Shown piece by piece: positions 44,567 through 53,610 of a DNA stretch of 64,000 nucleotides. The notes under the pieces were generated by a model. That model searched no databases, was not told the DNA's origin, and saw only the letters and a program-made list of their open reading frames with translations. The DNA lies in assembly GCF_900101885.1 (NCBI RefSeq), contig NZ_FNAN01000012.1, forward strand, positions 1 through 64,000. Reading direction: 5' to 3'. Each line of letters starts with the position of its first letter. The first letter of the stretch is position 1. The translations under genes and the position numbers were made by a program. The stretch comes from Dyadobacter soli (lineage in GTDB: Bacteria > Bacteroidota > Bacteroidia > Cytophagales > Spirosomataceae).

Positions 44567-46756
44567 TTAATTTACAATCACCTCATCCACAAACAGCCAT
44601 CCTTTATTTCCCTTGCCTGAATGCCATGCGGGTATTTTGGCCAGCGGTTTAGCGACGAGCTTGATACAGCTCAGCTGCTGAGGCTCGAAACCCGCTTCGT
44701 AGACTACATTCTCCGCACCCGGAATATCTTTCGCCGGAACGCCCGGCGTAATCACTTTCAATAGCTTTAAAGTTTTCGGATCGGCGCCGCCCCAAACTTC
44801 TATTCGGGTAGGTTCGAAAATAAAACTTCCGAAACTTCGCAATGTGCTCAATGTCACATTGCTGGCCCTTACCGGATTTTTAAAGAACAGATAGCTCTGG
44901 AAATCATTTTCGACGTAACCCAGCCACGTTCCGCTCACCCGTTCGGTATCGCCCACCTTGCCGTCGGAGATCGAGGAGGCGCCTTTGGCATGGTATCGCT
45001 GGTCGACTGGCGTAATGAGCTGCGCGCTGTCGACATGGAAACCTTCCTTGAAAAACAGCTTGCTCACCATCGGGCTGCCATACCATCCGTTCCGGAATGC
45101 CTTCGCTTTGAGGTTGATGTTGGCGGTAATGGGAATAGGCTTGTCGTAAATGGGCGACTGGGTGCTATCCGGCTCGGTGCCGTCCAGCGTGTACCGGATG
45201 ACGGTACCGGCAATCTGGTGCTTCATGGTCACCGATTCGCCCTTGCCTATCAGCTGCTTTTCGTTCAGGATCACCGGCGGGTTGAGCGCCATAACGAGCG
45301 TATCGCTCCGGAAACCCGTTTCGAATGCAATTTTTTGCCCCTTTTTCAAATTTTCCAAATCTTTGGGAGCAATGCCGGTACTCCACAAATACACCCTTTT
45401 CAGCGCCGGGAAGCCATCGAGCGATTTAACCTGCGCCATCGTAATGGCCGTGCCGCTCAATGAAAGCTCGCGCAGATTCGGTAGTTTTTTAAGCTCCGCG
45501 AGGTTATTACCGGTAATGTCTGTAAAGTTCAATATCAATCTGCGAAGCTCGGGGAATTTGGCTAATGCTTTGATATCCTCGTCCTTGACAGGCATTTTAC
45601 TCAAATCCATCGAAACGATCTGGTCCTTCAAAGGGATCAGGCCTTCGATATCCTGGCTTTTGAAATTGGCCCTGTTGTAAAAATTGACGAACAATGCCGG
45701 CGAGCCTGCCGACAATGGCTTAATGAGCCGGTAATTGGTATTCAGCTTCTGTACTTCATCCGCAGACGCCGCACTGAATGTGTACTGCTCCTCGGTACGG
45801 TCGCCGCCGAGCACGTTCTGGGCGTACGCATACACGGGGTTTTGTGGGGGCAACGAGCTTACCAGTTGGTCAAACCGCGAGCCGCCTTTTACCCAGGCCG
45901 CGAGCAGCACCACTTCCTCTTCCGTCAATTGCACCTTACCACGTGGCGGCATATGCTTTTTATCTTCCAAGGGCAAATGCAGCCGGCTGATCAGCAACCC
46001 GAGATCCGCTTTGGTGGTATCCCACAAAACTCCCCCTTTACCCCCTTTCACGAGCAAAGCCTGGGTTTGCATTTGTAGTCCGCCTTTCGATTTTTCCTCA
46101 TTATGGCAGGAAAGGCATTTCTGTTCGAGCACCGGTTTTACCAAATGCTCATATACTTTGGCCTCTTCGAAAGCAACTTGCTCCGCTGGTTCCGCCGAAG
46201 GCCCCAATGGCGAGATCAGAAAATCCTCCCCGTGCGTAAGGTTACCGCCAAGGTGCCCGCCTACGAAAAGCAGCACCAGGAACGCACCCGCAACCAGCTT
46301 CGCAGGCAACTTCCACGGCGACAACGACTTTCTAACGCCATACCAGGCAACCGCGGCAATGGAAATGGCAATGCCCAGCCATTTGTGCCAAAGCAATGTA
46401 TCCGACTCGTACCCTTCCTCATGAGACAAAACAAACCCCGAGAATGCGGCCACAGCGGCTGTAACCGTGCCTATCACAAGCAGGCTATCGGCCAGGCCTT
46501 CATTCCATGTGTGCGATTCGGGCTTGCGCTCGATGATTACCCAAAGGCTGTAAAGGATGAGTACCACCAGCGGAAAGTGCAGCACAAGCGGGTGCATTCT
46601 TCCAATCGCCTGCATCCACTGGGGAACAGCGAACCGGTTTTCGAAGAGTAGCAGAAATACGAGTAACCCATTCAGGAAAAAGGCGATGTTGTAAATGAGC
46701 CCTTTCCAATCAGACAAAATTCTACTCACTGTATCAGAGGTTAGTACTTTATGCAA
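44567..46756 (-). CDS. Membrane cytochrome-domain protein (DUF2231, PSCyt1, LRR, chitobiase-type domain)
   Basis: The protein has 729 residues. Four to five helices (about 20-170) of DUF2231 type carry MHPLVLHFPLVVLILYSLWV. A planctomycete-type cytochrome domain follows with the heme motif CLSCH (214-218) and HMPPRGKVQLTEEEVVLLAAW. Leucine-rich repeats (about 385-470; LPNLRELSLSGTAITMAQV), a chitobiase/HEX-type beta domain (IRYTLDGTEPDSTQSPIYDK) and a final discoidin-like beta domain (FIFEPTRIEVWGG) complete it. The start overlaps the end of the DUF1501 gene by 8 bases, so translation is probably coupled. It probably anchors an electron-transfer step in the inner membrane, with its large part in the periplasm; the substrate is unknown. 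Confidence 0.85.
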   Translation of the reverse strand: MHKVLTSDTVSRILSDWKGLIYNIAFFLNGLLVFLLLFENRFAVPQWMQAIGRMHPLVLHFPLVVLILYSLWVIIERKPESHTWNEGLADSLLVIGTVTAAVAAFSGFVLSHEEGYESDTLLWHKWLGIAISIAAVAWYGVRKSLSPWKLPAKLVAGAFLVLLFVGGHLGGNLTHGEDFLISPLGPSAEPAEQVAFEEAKVYEHLVKPVLEQKCLSCHNEEKSKGGLQMQTQALLVKGGKGGVLWDTTKADLGLLISRLHLPLEDKKHMPPRGKVQLTEEEVVLLAAWVKGGSRFDQLVSSLPPQNPVYAYAQNVLGGDRTEEQYTFSAASADEVQKLNTNYRLIKPLSAGSPALFVNFYNRANFKSQDIEGLIPLKDQIVSMDLSKMPVKDEDIKALAKFPELRRLILNFTDITGNNLAELKKLPNLRELSLSGTAITMAQVKSLDGFPALKRVYLWSTGIAPKDLENLKKGQKIAFETGFRSDTLVMALNPPVILNEKQLIGKGESVTMKHQIAGTVIRYTLDGTEPDSTQSPIYDKPIPITANINLKAKAFRNGWYGSPMVSKLFFKEGFHVDSAQLITPVDQRYHAKGASSISDGKVGDTERVSGTWLGYVENDFQSYLFFKNPVRASNVTLSTLRSFGSFIFEPTRIEVWGGADPKTLKLLKVITPGVPAKDIPGAENVVYEAGFEPQQLSCIKLVAKPLAKIPAWHSGKGNKGWLFVDEVIVN

Positions 46757-48209
46757 TAATTCCTTTCACCAGCTTGCCGGCCACGTCGGTGAGCCGGTAG
46801 CGGCGTCCCTGATGCTTATACACCAGTTTTTCGTGATCCAATCCCAGTTGGTTGAGTATTGTTGCGTGGAAATCGTGGACGTGGACAGGGTCTTTCGCGA
46901 TGTTGTAGCCAAATTCGTCAGTTTCGCCGTAAACAATGCCGGGCTTCACGCCTCCGCCGGCCATCCACACGGTAAATGCCCTTGGGTGGTGGTCGCGGCC
47001 GTAGTTATCCTTGGTAAGCGTTCCCTGGCAGTAGTTTGTACGCCCGAACTCCCCGCCCCAGATTACGAGCGTCTCGTCCAGCAACCCGCGTTGTTTGAGA
47101 TCGGTAACCAATGCAGCCGACGCCTGATCGACATCCATGCATTGCCCCTTGATTTCCGTCGGCAGCCCGCCGTGGCTATCCCATCCCTGGTGGTAAAGCT
47201 GCACGAACCGCACGCCCTGCTCGGAAAGCTTCCGGGCGAGCAGGCAGTTGGCTGCATAAGTACCCGGCACAAGGCATTCCGGGCCATACATTTTCACAAT
47301 CGATTCGGGCTCTTTGCTCATATCGGTGATTTCAGGAACGGCGGTCTGCATGCGGAATGCCATTTCGTATTGCTGTACCTTGGCCGTGATTTCCGGGTCG
47401 CCGAAGTCGTTGAATGTACCCTGGTTCAGTTCGGCCAGGTTATCGAGCATTTTGCGGCGCTGGGTGCGGTCCATACCGTCGGGATCATTGAGGTACAACA
47501 CCGGGTTTTCACCGCTGCTGAATTGCACGCCCTGGTGCACCGAATCGAGAAAGCCATTGGTCCATAATTTGGAGTAAACCCCCTGTCCATTGCCTTTCCC
47601 CCGCGAAAGCAGCACGCAGAAACCCGGCAGGTTCTGGTTTTCGCTACCGAGGCCGTAGCTCAGCCACGCACCGAAGCTCGGGCGGTTCCCCACCTGCGCG
47701 CCTGTCTGGAAGAAGGTAAGCGCCGGGTCGTGGTTAATGGCCTCGGTATTAAGGGTTTTAATAATGCAAAGATCATCTACGATGCTGGCAGTATGCGGCA
47801 GCAACTCACTCATCCAGGCGCCGCTTTTGCCGTACTGTTTGAAATTGAAAATAGAACCCGCCAAGGGAAATTTGGCCTGGTTGGCCGTCATACCCGTCAG
47901 GCGCTGGCCACCCCGGATGGATTCGGGCAGGTCCTGGCCGTGCATTTTATTGAGCATCGGCTTGTAATCAAACAAATCCAGCTGCGACGGTGCACCGTTT
48001 TGGAACAAATAAATTACCCGCTTGGCCTTCGGAGCGAAATGCGGCAGCCCGGCCATAAGCTCGTTCACATCCGGCTCCCCGCCTCCCCCTTTAAAAAGGT
48101 CCGGAATGAGCAGCGACCCCAGGGCCGCACTACCAACGCCAAGGCTCAGTTTCGACAAGAAATGCCGGCGGGTGGTGTTCATTCCAAAATCAAATATTGG
48201 CTTTTCCAT
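46749..48209 (-). CDS. DUF1501 protein, Tat-exported
   Basis: The protein has 486 residues. The N-terminus MNTTRRHFLSKLSLGVGSAA is a twin-arginine signal (RRHFL), so the protein is exported folded. The rest matches DUF1501, a family related to alkaline-phosphatase/sulfatase-fold enzymes: RVIYLFQNGAPSQLDLFDYK, ASIVDDLCIIKTLNTEAINH, RFVQLYHQGWDSHGG and ETLVIWGGEFGRTNYCQG, with the C-terminal HDFHATILNQLGLDHEKLVY. It is encoded between the two cytochrome-domain proteins, the usual DUF1501-DUF1549/DUF1553 pairing known from Planctomycetes and Cytophagales. The reaction is not established. Confidence 0.9.
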   Translation of the reverse strand: MEKPIFDFGMNTTRRHFLSKLSLGVGSAALGSLLIPDLFKGGGGEPDVNELMAGLPHFAPKAKRVIYLFQNGAPSQLDLFDYKPMLNKMHGQDLPESIRGGQRLTGMTANQAKFPLAGSIFNFKQYGKSGAWMSELLPHTASIVDDLCIIKTLNTEAINHDPALTFFQTGAQVGNRPSFGAWLSYGLGSENQNLPGFCVLLSRGKGNGQGVYSKLWTNGFLDSVHQGVQFSSGENPVLYLNDPDGMDRTQRRKMLDNLAELNQGTFNDFGDPEITAKVQQYEMAFRMQTAVPEITDMSKEPESIVKMYGPECLVPGTYAANCLLARKLSEQGVRFVQLYHQGWDSHGGLPTEIKGQCMDVDQASAALVTDLKQRGLLDETLVIWGGEFGRTNYCQGTLTKDNYGRDHHPRAFTVWMAGGGVKPGIVYGETDEFGYNIAKDPVHVHDFHATILNQLGLDHEKLVYKHQGRRYRLTDVAGKLVKGIIA

Positions 48210-48220
48210 GTTTTTGTAGC

Positions 48221-48346
48221 TTTAAGCTGTAAGCCTTAGGCTTTATGCTTTTGGTTTGATGTTTATTTGGGCTTCAAGCTGTAAGCGTTAAGCCATATGC
48301 TTTTGATTTGTCTAAGCTTAAAGCTTATAGCCTATCGCTTACAGCC
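48221..48346. repeat. Intergenic direct and inverted repeats of about 38 bases
   Basis: Copy 1 (48221-48258) and copy 2 (48273-48310) both follow the pattern AAGCTGTAAGC-N-TTA-N-GC..., ending ATGCTTTTG-TTTG. A shorter third copy lies inverted at 48312-48346 and reads GGCTGTAAGCGATAGGCTAT on the minus strand. They fill the 140-base gap between two operon genes. The pattern resembles low-complexity GCTGTAAGC-type intergenic repeats of Bacteroidota; a folding or spacer role is possible. Confidence 0.65.
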
Positions 48347-48349
48347 CCA

Positions 48350-50671
48350 TTAGCTCTTCGTAATCGTCTCTTCCATATTGTACAGCGTGTTGATCACCCG
48401 CATCAGTGCTGCTGCGCGCACCTTGTCAGCCTTCGCGTCGTGCGGGTACTCGCCTACATTCAGGACTTTGGTCGCATTCTCCTGCTGTTTCGAGAAAGTC
48501 GATGCTTCTTCGCTGTAATACTTTTTGAGCAATTGCATTTCCTTATCAGTCGGCTGGCGGCAGACGATCGCCTGGAACGACGCGCGGATATTGGTTTCAA
48601 CATCGGCCGACTTCACCACCAGACGCTCCGCCATTACCCTCGACGCTTCCAGTACGGCGGGGTCGTTGAGCATTACCAGCGCTTGCAGTGGTGTATTGGT
48701 TTTCGAGCGTTTCACCTCGCAATGGTCGCGGTTGCTGGCATCGAAAATGATCATCGACGGCGGCGGTACGGTGAGTTTGATGAATGTGTACATGCCTCGC
48801 CGGTACAATGCATCGCCCTTATCCTGCTGGTACGTGCGCAAGGTGCCGCGGCCCGACGTTGCGGCCTCCCACAGGCCTTTGGGCTGGTAAGGTTTCACGC
48901 TCGGTCCGCCGATTTTAGGATTGAGCAACCCGCTTGTCGACAATACCATATCCCGCACTAATTCCGCAGGCAGGCGGTAACGCGCGCCGCGCGAGAGGTA
49001 AATGTTTTCGGGATCGATTTTCAGCTTTTCCTCGGTCACTTTGGCTGACTGCCGGTAAGTAGCCGACGTCACGACTTGCTTCACGAGCCTTTTGACGTCC
49101 CAGCCGTGGTTCATAAAGTCGACGGCAAGCCAGTCGAGCAATGCGGGGTTGGTCGGAAGATCGCCCTGCATTCCGAAATCGCCCGTACTTTTCACGATTC
49201 CCCTGCCGAAGAATTCCTGCCAGATTTGGTTGATAAAAACCCTGGCCGTGAGTGGATTGCTTTTGCTGGTCGTCCATTTGGCCAATCCCAGGCGGTTTTG
49301 CGGAAGTTTTGTAGTGTCAAATCCCATTACTGCAGGCAATGCCGAGGCGGTAACTACCCTACCCGGCGCGTCGTACGAGCCGCGGTTGAGAATGTGCGTC
49401 GGGCGCAGCGTATCCAGGTCGCCAAGTACCGATACCATTAGCTTGCTGGTGTCGGGCCGGTTGATAAACGAGAGCAATGACTTCGCTTCATCGTCCGAAA
49501 TGGTCATGATCGGGTTCTTGGCGGGTTTTGTCTGCGAAATATCCCCTTCAAAACCCGACTCTTTCGAATTGTTGAAAAACGCAAACATCCGGTAATAATC
49601 CTCCTGCGAAATAGGGTCATACTTGTGGTCGTGGCATTGCGCGCATTCCACGGTAAGGCCCAGCACGCCAGTACTGAAAGTCTTTGTTTTATCGATATTG
49701 TATTCGATCCGGTACTCTTCCGGGATCACGCCGCCTTCCTCGGTGTATTTATGGTTTCTGAAAAATGCGGTGGCCAGTATCTGCTCCTTGTTGGCATTGG
49801 GCAGCATATCGCCGGCAATCTGCCACATCAGGAACTGGTCGTATTTCATGTTCTTGTTGAATGCATTGATCAGCCAGTCGCGCCATGGCCATTGCGTGCG
49901 CACCTCGTCGTCCTGGTAACCATATGAATCCGCGTACCGCGCCACGTCCAGCCAGTGAACGGCCATTTTTTCGCCGTAGGTTTTCTGGGCGAGCAGTTGG
50001 TCCACAATCTTTTCGTAGGCCTTGTCGCTATTGTCGGCCTCAAACTGCTTCTGCATTTCCACGGTCGGCGGCAGGCCGGTGAGGTCCAATGCTACCCTTT
50101 TGAGCAAATGGCTTTTATCTGCCTCTTCGTTGGGCGCCAGGCCGGCACCTTCCATTTTACGCAGTACGAAATTGTCGATTTCGTTTTTAGGCCAGTCTTC
50201 CTTCGAAACTTCCGGGACCGCCGGCAACACCGGGGTAGTGAATGCCCAGTGCCGCTCGTATTTAGCACCTTCGTCGATCCATTTCTTTACCAGCCCTATT
50301 TCGGTTTCATTGAGCAACCCCAGGTGCGACTCGGGCGTCGGCATCTGGTAGGAAGGGTCTGCGGAAGTAATTCTCCGGTACACCTCCGACTGCTCCGGTT
50401 TACCCGGGAAAATCGCTACGCCTTTTCCGTCTTTCAGTTTGGCATAGGCGCTTTCGGCCAGGTCGAGCCTGAGCCCTGCCTCGCGTTTTTTGGCATCGGG
50501 CCCGTGGCAGGCAAAGCATTTGTCCGATAAGATAGGCCGGATGTCAAAATTGTAGCTTACCGCCTCATTACCCGACTGCGATTGCAATACCCCGTTCTTT
50601 TTGAAACAGGAAACTGCCAGAAATGCAACAGCGCCGGATAATAACCCCAGGTACAAGAACTTCTTTTTCAT
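48350..50671 (-). CDS. PSCyt1-DUF1549-DUF1553 lipoprotein
   Basis: The protein has 773 residues from MKKKFLYLGLLSGAVAFLAV; an ATG six codons upstream (50689) is also in frame. The signal ends FLAVSC with Cys22 as lipidation site. A PSCyt1 domain carries CFACHGPDAKKREAGL. DUF1549 (about 145-350) starts IDNFVLRKMEGAGLAPNEEA and contains GEKMAVHWLDVARYADSYGY and a second heme motif in VECAQCHDHKYDPISQEDYY. DUF1553 (about 430-690) contains NPLTARVFINQIWQEFFGRG and RRGMYTFIKLTVPPPSMIIF. It probably forms a periplasmic or outer-membrane redox unit with the DUF1501 protein. The biochemical role is unknown. Confidence 0.9.
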   Translation of the reverse strand: MKKKFLYLGLLSGAVAFLAVSCFKKNGVLQSQSGNEAVSYNFDIRPILSDKCFACHGPDAKKREAGLRLDLAESAYAKLKDGKGVAIFPGKPEQSEVYRRITSADPSYQMPTPESHLGLLNETEIGLVKKWIDEGAKYERHWAFTTPVLPAVPEVSKEDWPKNEIDNFVLRKMEGAGLAPNEEADKSHLLKRVALDLTGLPPTVEMQKQFEADNSDKAYEKIVDQLLAQKTYGEKMAVHWLDVARYADSYGYQDDEVRTQWPWRDWLINAFNKNMKYDQFLMWQIAGDMLPNANKEQILATAFFRNHKYTEEGGVIPEEYRIEYNIDKTKTFSTGVLGLTVECAQCHDHKYDPISQEDYYRMFAFFNNSKESGFEGDISQTKPAKNPIMTISDDEAKSLLSFINRPDTSKLMVSVLGDLDTLRPTHILNRGSYDAPGRVVTASALPAVMGFDTTKLPQNRLGLAKWTTSKSNPLTARVFINQIWQEFFGRGIVKSTGDFGMQGDLPTNPALLDWLAVDFMNHGWDVKRLVKQVVTSATYRQSAKVTEEKLKIDPENIYLSRGARYRLPAELVRDMVLSTSGLLNPKIGGPSVKPYQPKGLWEAATSGRGTLRTYQQDKGDALYRRGMYTFIKLTVPPPSMIIFDASNRDHCEVKRSKTNTPLQALVMLNDPAVLEASRVMAERLVVKSADVETNIRASFQAIVCRQPTDKEMQLLKKYYSEEASTFSKQQENATKVLNVGEYPHDAKADKVRAAALMRVINTLYNMEETITKS

Positions 50672-50689
50672 TTGTAATTCGTTACGCAA

Positions 50690-52108
50690 TCACTCAATCT
50701 TTAATTCTCCATTAACAGACTCCGAATTCAGGAACTGCTCTATTTCTTCCAGCCGCTTTCCTTTGGTTTCAAACAAATTCTTCTTCGCGTACACATATGA
50801 GCACACGCAGAAGAAGGCAAAAACGAAAAACGTGTTGGCAACGCCCAATCCATCCCGCATGAGCGGGAACAGCAGGTTTACGATCCAGTCGGATACCCAC
50901 ATGGTCATGATGCAGATCGACAATGCGGTTCCCCGGATATGGTTTGGAAATACTTCCGTGGCAATTACAAACTTCAATGGCCCCAGCGAGAAGGCGAAAA
51001 ACAGCAGGAAAAGCATAATGCACACCAGCATCGCCCAGCCGGTAACACCTAATGCAAAGCAAAGGCCCGTCAATGCCAGCGACACGGCCGCTCCCGCCGA
51101 TCCGGCCAGGTACAGCGACCTGCGCCCCAGCGTATCGACCTTCCAGATGGCAATGAGCGTGAATACCATACTCGCCAGTCCGAGCATTACCTGGTACAAC
51201 AGCACGTCGCCGATCACGATACCGGCTGATCGCAGAATGGTTGGACCGTAGAAAATCACGCCGTTGATCCCGCTGAATTGCGACAGGGCCGTGAGTATCA
51301 TCGTCATCACGAGCAGGCCGCGCAATGGATATTGCATTAATTCTTTGACACCTCCTTCTTTTTGCACAAATGCTTCCTTAATCGCCCCGAACTCGGTGCC
51401 GGCATCTTCCTCGCCGTTAATTTTGACCAGTATCGCCCGTGCTTCTACGTCGCGCCCTAGCTTGGCCAGCCAGCGGGGGCTTTCCGGTACCGTCACCAGC
51501 AACACGCAGAACACCGCGGCGGGGATGACGCTCACGAAAAACATCCCTCGCCAAACTTCTTCCACAAACAACCAATGCAATACACCGCTTCCCACACCCG
51601 CATGCGCGAGCGAGTATTTATGCAGGAACAAGTTGCTGATGTAAGCCGCCAGCACACCGATCGTGATCGCCAGCTGGTAGAATGTGACCAGACCGCCCCG
51701 TTTCGGTGCGGGCGCTATTTCCGAAATGTAGAGTGGCGATACATTGGATGCCACGCCTACCCCGGCGCCCGCGAGAATGCGGAACATGATCAGTATAGTG
51801 TAAGTATTTGAAAGTGAAAACCCTACCGCACTTACTAAAAACAGTAACGCCGCTACAAACAGGACTTTCTTCCGCCCGATTTTGTCGGCCAGGTATCCCG
51901 AAAATCCCACGCCGATAATGCAGCCGACCAATGCAAACGAGACAAATAAGCCCTCTTCCGCGGCGGAAAGGCCATACTGCGTCCTGACAGGCTCGATGAT
52001 CCCGCTCACCACCGCCATGTCGAACCCGAACAGAAAACCGCCCAACGCCGCAATGAGCGTAATGAGAGAGGTAAAATGTTTTACTTGTTGTGTTTGCAAA
52101 GCCTTCAA
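50690..52108 (-). CDS. MFS sugar porter
   Basis: The protein has 472 residues and twelve helices, in the sugar porter family. It shows GGFLFGFDMAVVSG in helix 1, the loop motif GYLADKIGRKKVLF, the R-E/PESPRW motif (VPESPRWLAKLGR), QFSGINGVIFYGPTILRSAG in helix 7 and VDTLGRRSLYLAG. The C-terminal FFETKG-type ending is present as LFETKGKRLEE. It should import a monosaccharide by proton symport. It lies 43 bases downstream of the ROK kinase, which could phosphorylate the imported sugar, and directly upstream of the PSCyt1 protein gene. Confidence 0.93.
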   Translation of the reverse strand: MKALQTQQVKHFTSLITLIAALGGFLFGFDMAVVSGIIEPVRTQYGLSAAEEGLFVSFALVGCIIGVGFSGYLADKIGRKKVLFVAALLFLVSAVGFSLSNTYTILIMFRILAGAGVGVASNVSPLYISEIAPAPKRGGLVTFYQLAITIGVLAAYISNLFLHKYSLAHAGVGSGVLHWLFVEEVWRGMFFVSVIPAAVFCVLLVTVPESPRWLAKLGRDVEARAILVKINGEEDAGTEFGAIKEAFVQKEGGVKELMQYPLRGLLVMTMILTALSQFSGINGVIFYGPTILRSAGIVIGDVLLYQVMLGLASMVFTLIAIWKVDTLGRRSLYLAGSAGAAVSLALTGLCFALGVTGWAMLVCIMLFLLFFAFSLGPLKFVIATEVFPNHIRGTALSICIMTMWVSDWIVNLLFPLMRDGLGVANTFFVFAFFCVCSYVYAKKNLFETKGKRLEEIEQFLNSESVNGELKIE

Positions 52109-52151
52109 GGGTTTAGGAATAGTTTTACCGCTTTCGATCAGAGAACGGGCT

Positions 52152-53072
52152 TTATTTTAAGGAGACCACAGGTTCGTGGAGCGCTCGTTCCTGTTGCGCG
52201 AGACGAGCTGCCCCTGTCAGGATACAAGCTTCTGTATCATCACAAAATACCACATTCACCCCACTAACAAGCGGTTTCAGTTGGTTTTCTAATGCATTGA
52301 AAAACAAATGATGCGCCCTGGCGATATTCCCGCCGATCACCAGCTCGTTGCATTCAAACCTTTCCAGCCAGGGCAGCAGGAACTGGCCCAGGTTGGCACC
52401 AAATTCTTTGAAAATACAACCTGCCGCTTCCGAATGCATTTCCGCGAGCTCACGCACACCCGCGAGTGCCTGCCCGGTGGCGCGCTCGTATGCACGATGA
52501 AACCAGCGCGTTGAAAAATAGTCGTCAGCGATAGCTTCGCGAAACGGCTCGTTATAGAATGCACCCAACATAGGTAATGCACCATGATCGGTAATCAACC
52601 TCCCGTTTTCCATAAATGACGACCCGAAGCCGGAGCCGAGTGTGAGGAAAACGGTCCGCTTGCTTTTCAGGCCGTTCCGCATATAAGCGCCGACGGCAAA
52701 GCAATGCGCGTCATTAAAAAATCTGAACGAAGTATCATGCATGCCCGTCGCGTCTCTCAAAGCCTGCCCCACATCCAGCCCAAACATCCGCTCGAACTTA
52801 CCGCCCACATTCAAAACCTTGCAAATGCCTCGCTCATAATCGAACGGTCCCGGAAATGCAATCCCGATCTCAGACACTGGCCCTGCATCCGAAGCCGCAT
52901 CATGTATGCATGCAGCAATACCCCCGATGATCACGGAGGCCTCAGCAAAACTATCGATCTCCTTCCTCACCAAACGCAAAGGTTGCCCGCCAGCGAAAGA
53001 CGCGTCGACAACAGCAGCCGTAACGTGGCTCCCTCCAACATCTAACCCGAGACTGACATTTGGTCTGTTCAT
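52152..53072 (-). CDS. ROK-family sugar kinase lacking the zinc motif
   Basis: The protein has 306 residues. It carries the ATP-binding DVGGSHVTAAVVD (residues 10-22), the catalytic Asp in RFFNDAHCFAVGAY, TLGSGFGSSFMENGRL for sugar and phosphate contacts, and the C-terminal ELVIGGNIARAHHLFF. The zinc-binding signature of most ROK kinases (GH followed by CxCGxxGCxE) is absent; at that place the sequence reads LITDHGALPMLGAFYNEPF. It may therefore use another metal-free arrangement or another substrate. It is the first gene of the minus-strand cluster, with the candidate GntR site at 53098-53111 just upstream. Confidence 0.88.
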   Translation of the reverse strand: MNRPNVSLGLDVGGSHVTAAVVDASFAGGQPLRLVRKEIDSFAEASVIIGGIAACIHDAASDAGPVSEIGIAFPGPFDYERGICKVLNVGGKFERMFGLDVGQALRDATGMHDTSFRFFNDAHCFAVGAYMRNGLKSKRTVFLTLGSGFGSSFMENGRLITDHGALPMLGAFYNEPFREAIADDYFSTRWFHRAYERATGQALAGVRELAEMHSEAAGCIFKEFGANLGQFLLPWLERFECNELVIGGNIARAHHLFFNALENQLKPLVSGVNVVFCDDTEACILTGAARLAQQERALHEPVVSLK

Positions 53073-53097
53073 GATGCACTTTGTAACATATGTTCAA

Positions 53098-53111
53098 ATA
53101 TACAAACATAT
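53098..53111. promoter_or_regulatory. Candidate GntR operator D
   Basis: ATATACAAACATAT differs by one base from the site at 59254-59267. It lies 26-39 bases upstream of the ROK kinase start, where a repressor could block transcription. ATATGTT and AACATAT arms form a wider inverted repeat around it (53088-53111). Confidence 0.55.
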
Positions 53112-53288
53112 CACTAACAGTCAAAAAAGTTGCATTAAATCAATGCGGTAAAATTATCAGCAAAATATTTATTTTATTGATAATCAATTATTTAAAAATA
53201 TTCCAATGCAACATTCCTAGATTTTCCTTGTCTCTCAACCATTTCAAACGTGGCTAAAATTCGACGAATTTGAGCTATTATGTATACA

Positions 53289-53302
53289 ATGTACATACAT
53301 AT
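53289..53302. promoter_or_regulatory. Candidate GntR operator C
   Basis: ATGTACATACATAT is identical, also in the preceding A, to the site at 63240-63254 read on the other strand. It lies about 220 bases upstream of the ROK kinase start, so together with the site at 53098 it could allow looping or cooperative binding. Confidence 0.55.
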
Positions 53303-53364
53303 TGAAACTCTATTGAAACATGAAAGGCCCGGCTACCAGCGGTTGATTATTGCTAATGCGTTAT

Positions 53365-53605
53365 TGTTGCATGCCTGACGGCATTTGCGATGAAATGCGT
53401 TACTACCATTTACTACCGATGTTATATGCCTGACGGCATTCGGGACAAGGTGGGTTGCAGCCTTTCGCGACCCTGTTACACCTGGTAATATTCAAAATGA
53501 GATGGTTCCAGGTCCTATTCCACCAATCGCATAGCGATGTAATATTGGTAGCAAGGATATTGAACAAAGATTTTCGCAAATGCCGTCAGGCATGGAACAA
53601 CAATG
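53365..53605. repeat. Interspersed repeat with inverted ends (TGCCTGACGGCATT type)
   Basis: The left end at 53365-53389 holds CATGCCTGACGGCATTTGCG, and the right end at 53575-53601 holds the same sequence inverted (CGCAAATGCCGTCAGGCATG) with only one difference in the flanking five bases. A third copy of the core TGCCTGACGGCATT lies inside at 53427-53440. The segment has no ORF. It looks like a REP- or MITE-like element, about 240 bases long. Confidence 0.7.
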
Positions 53606-53610
53606 CTCAC

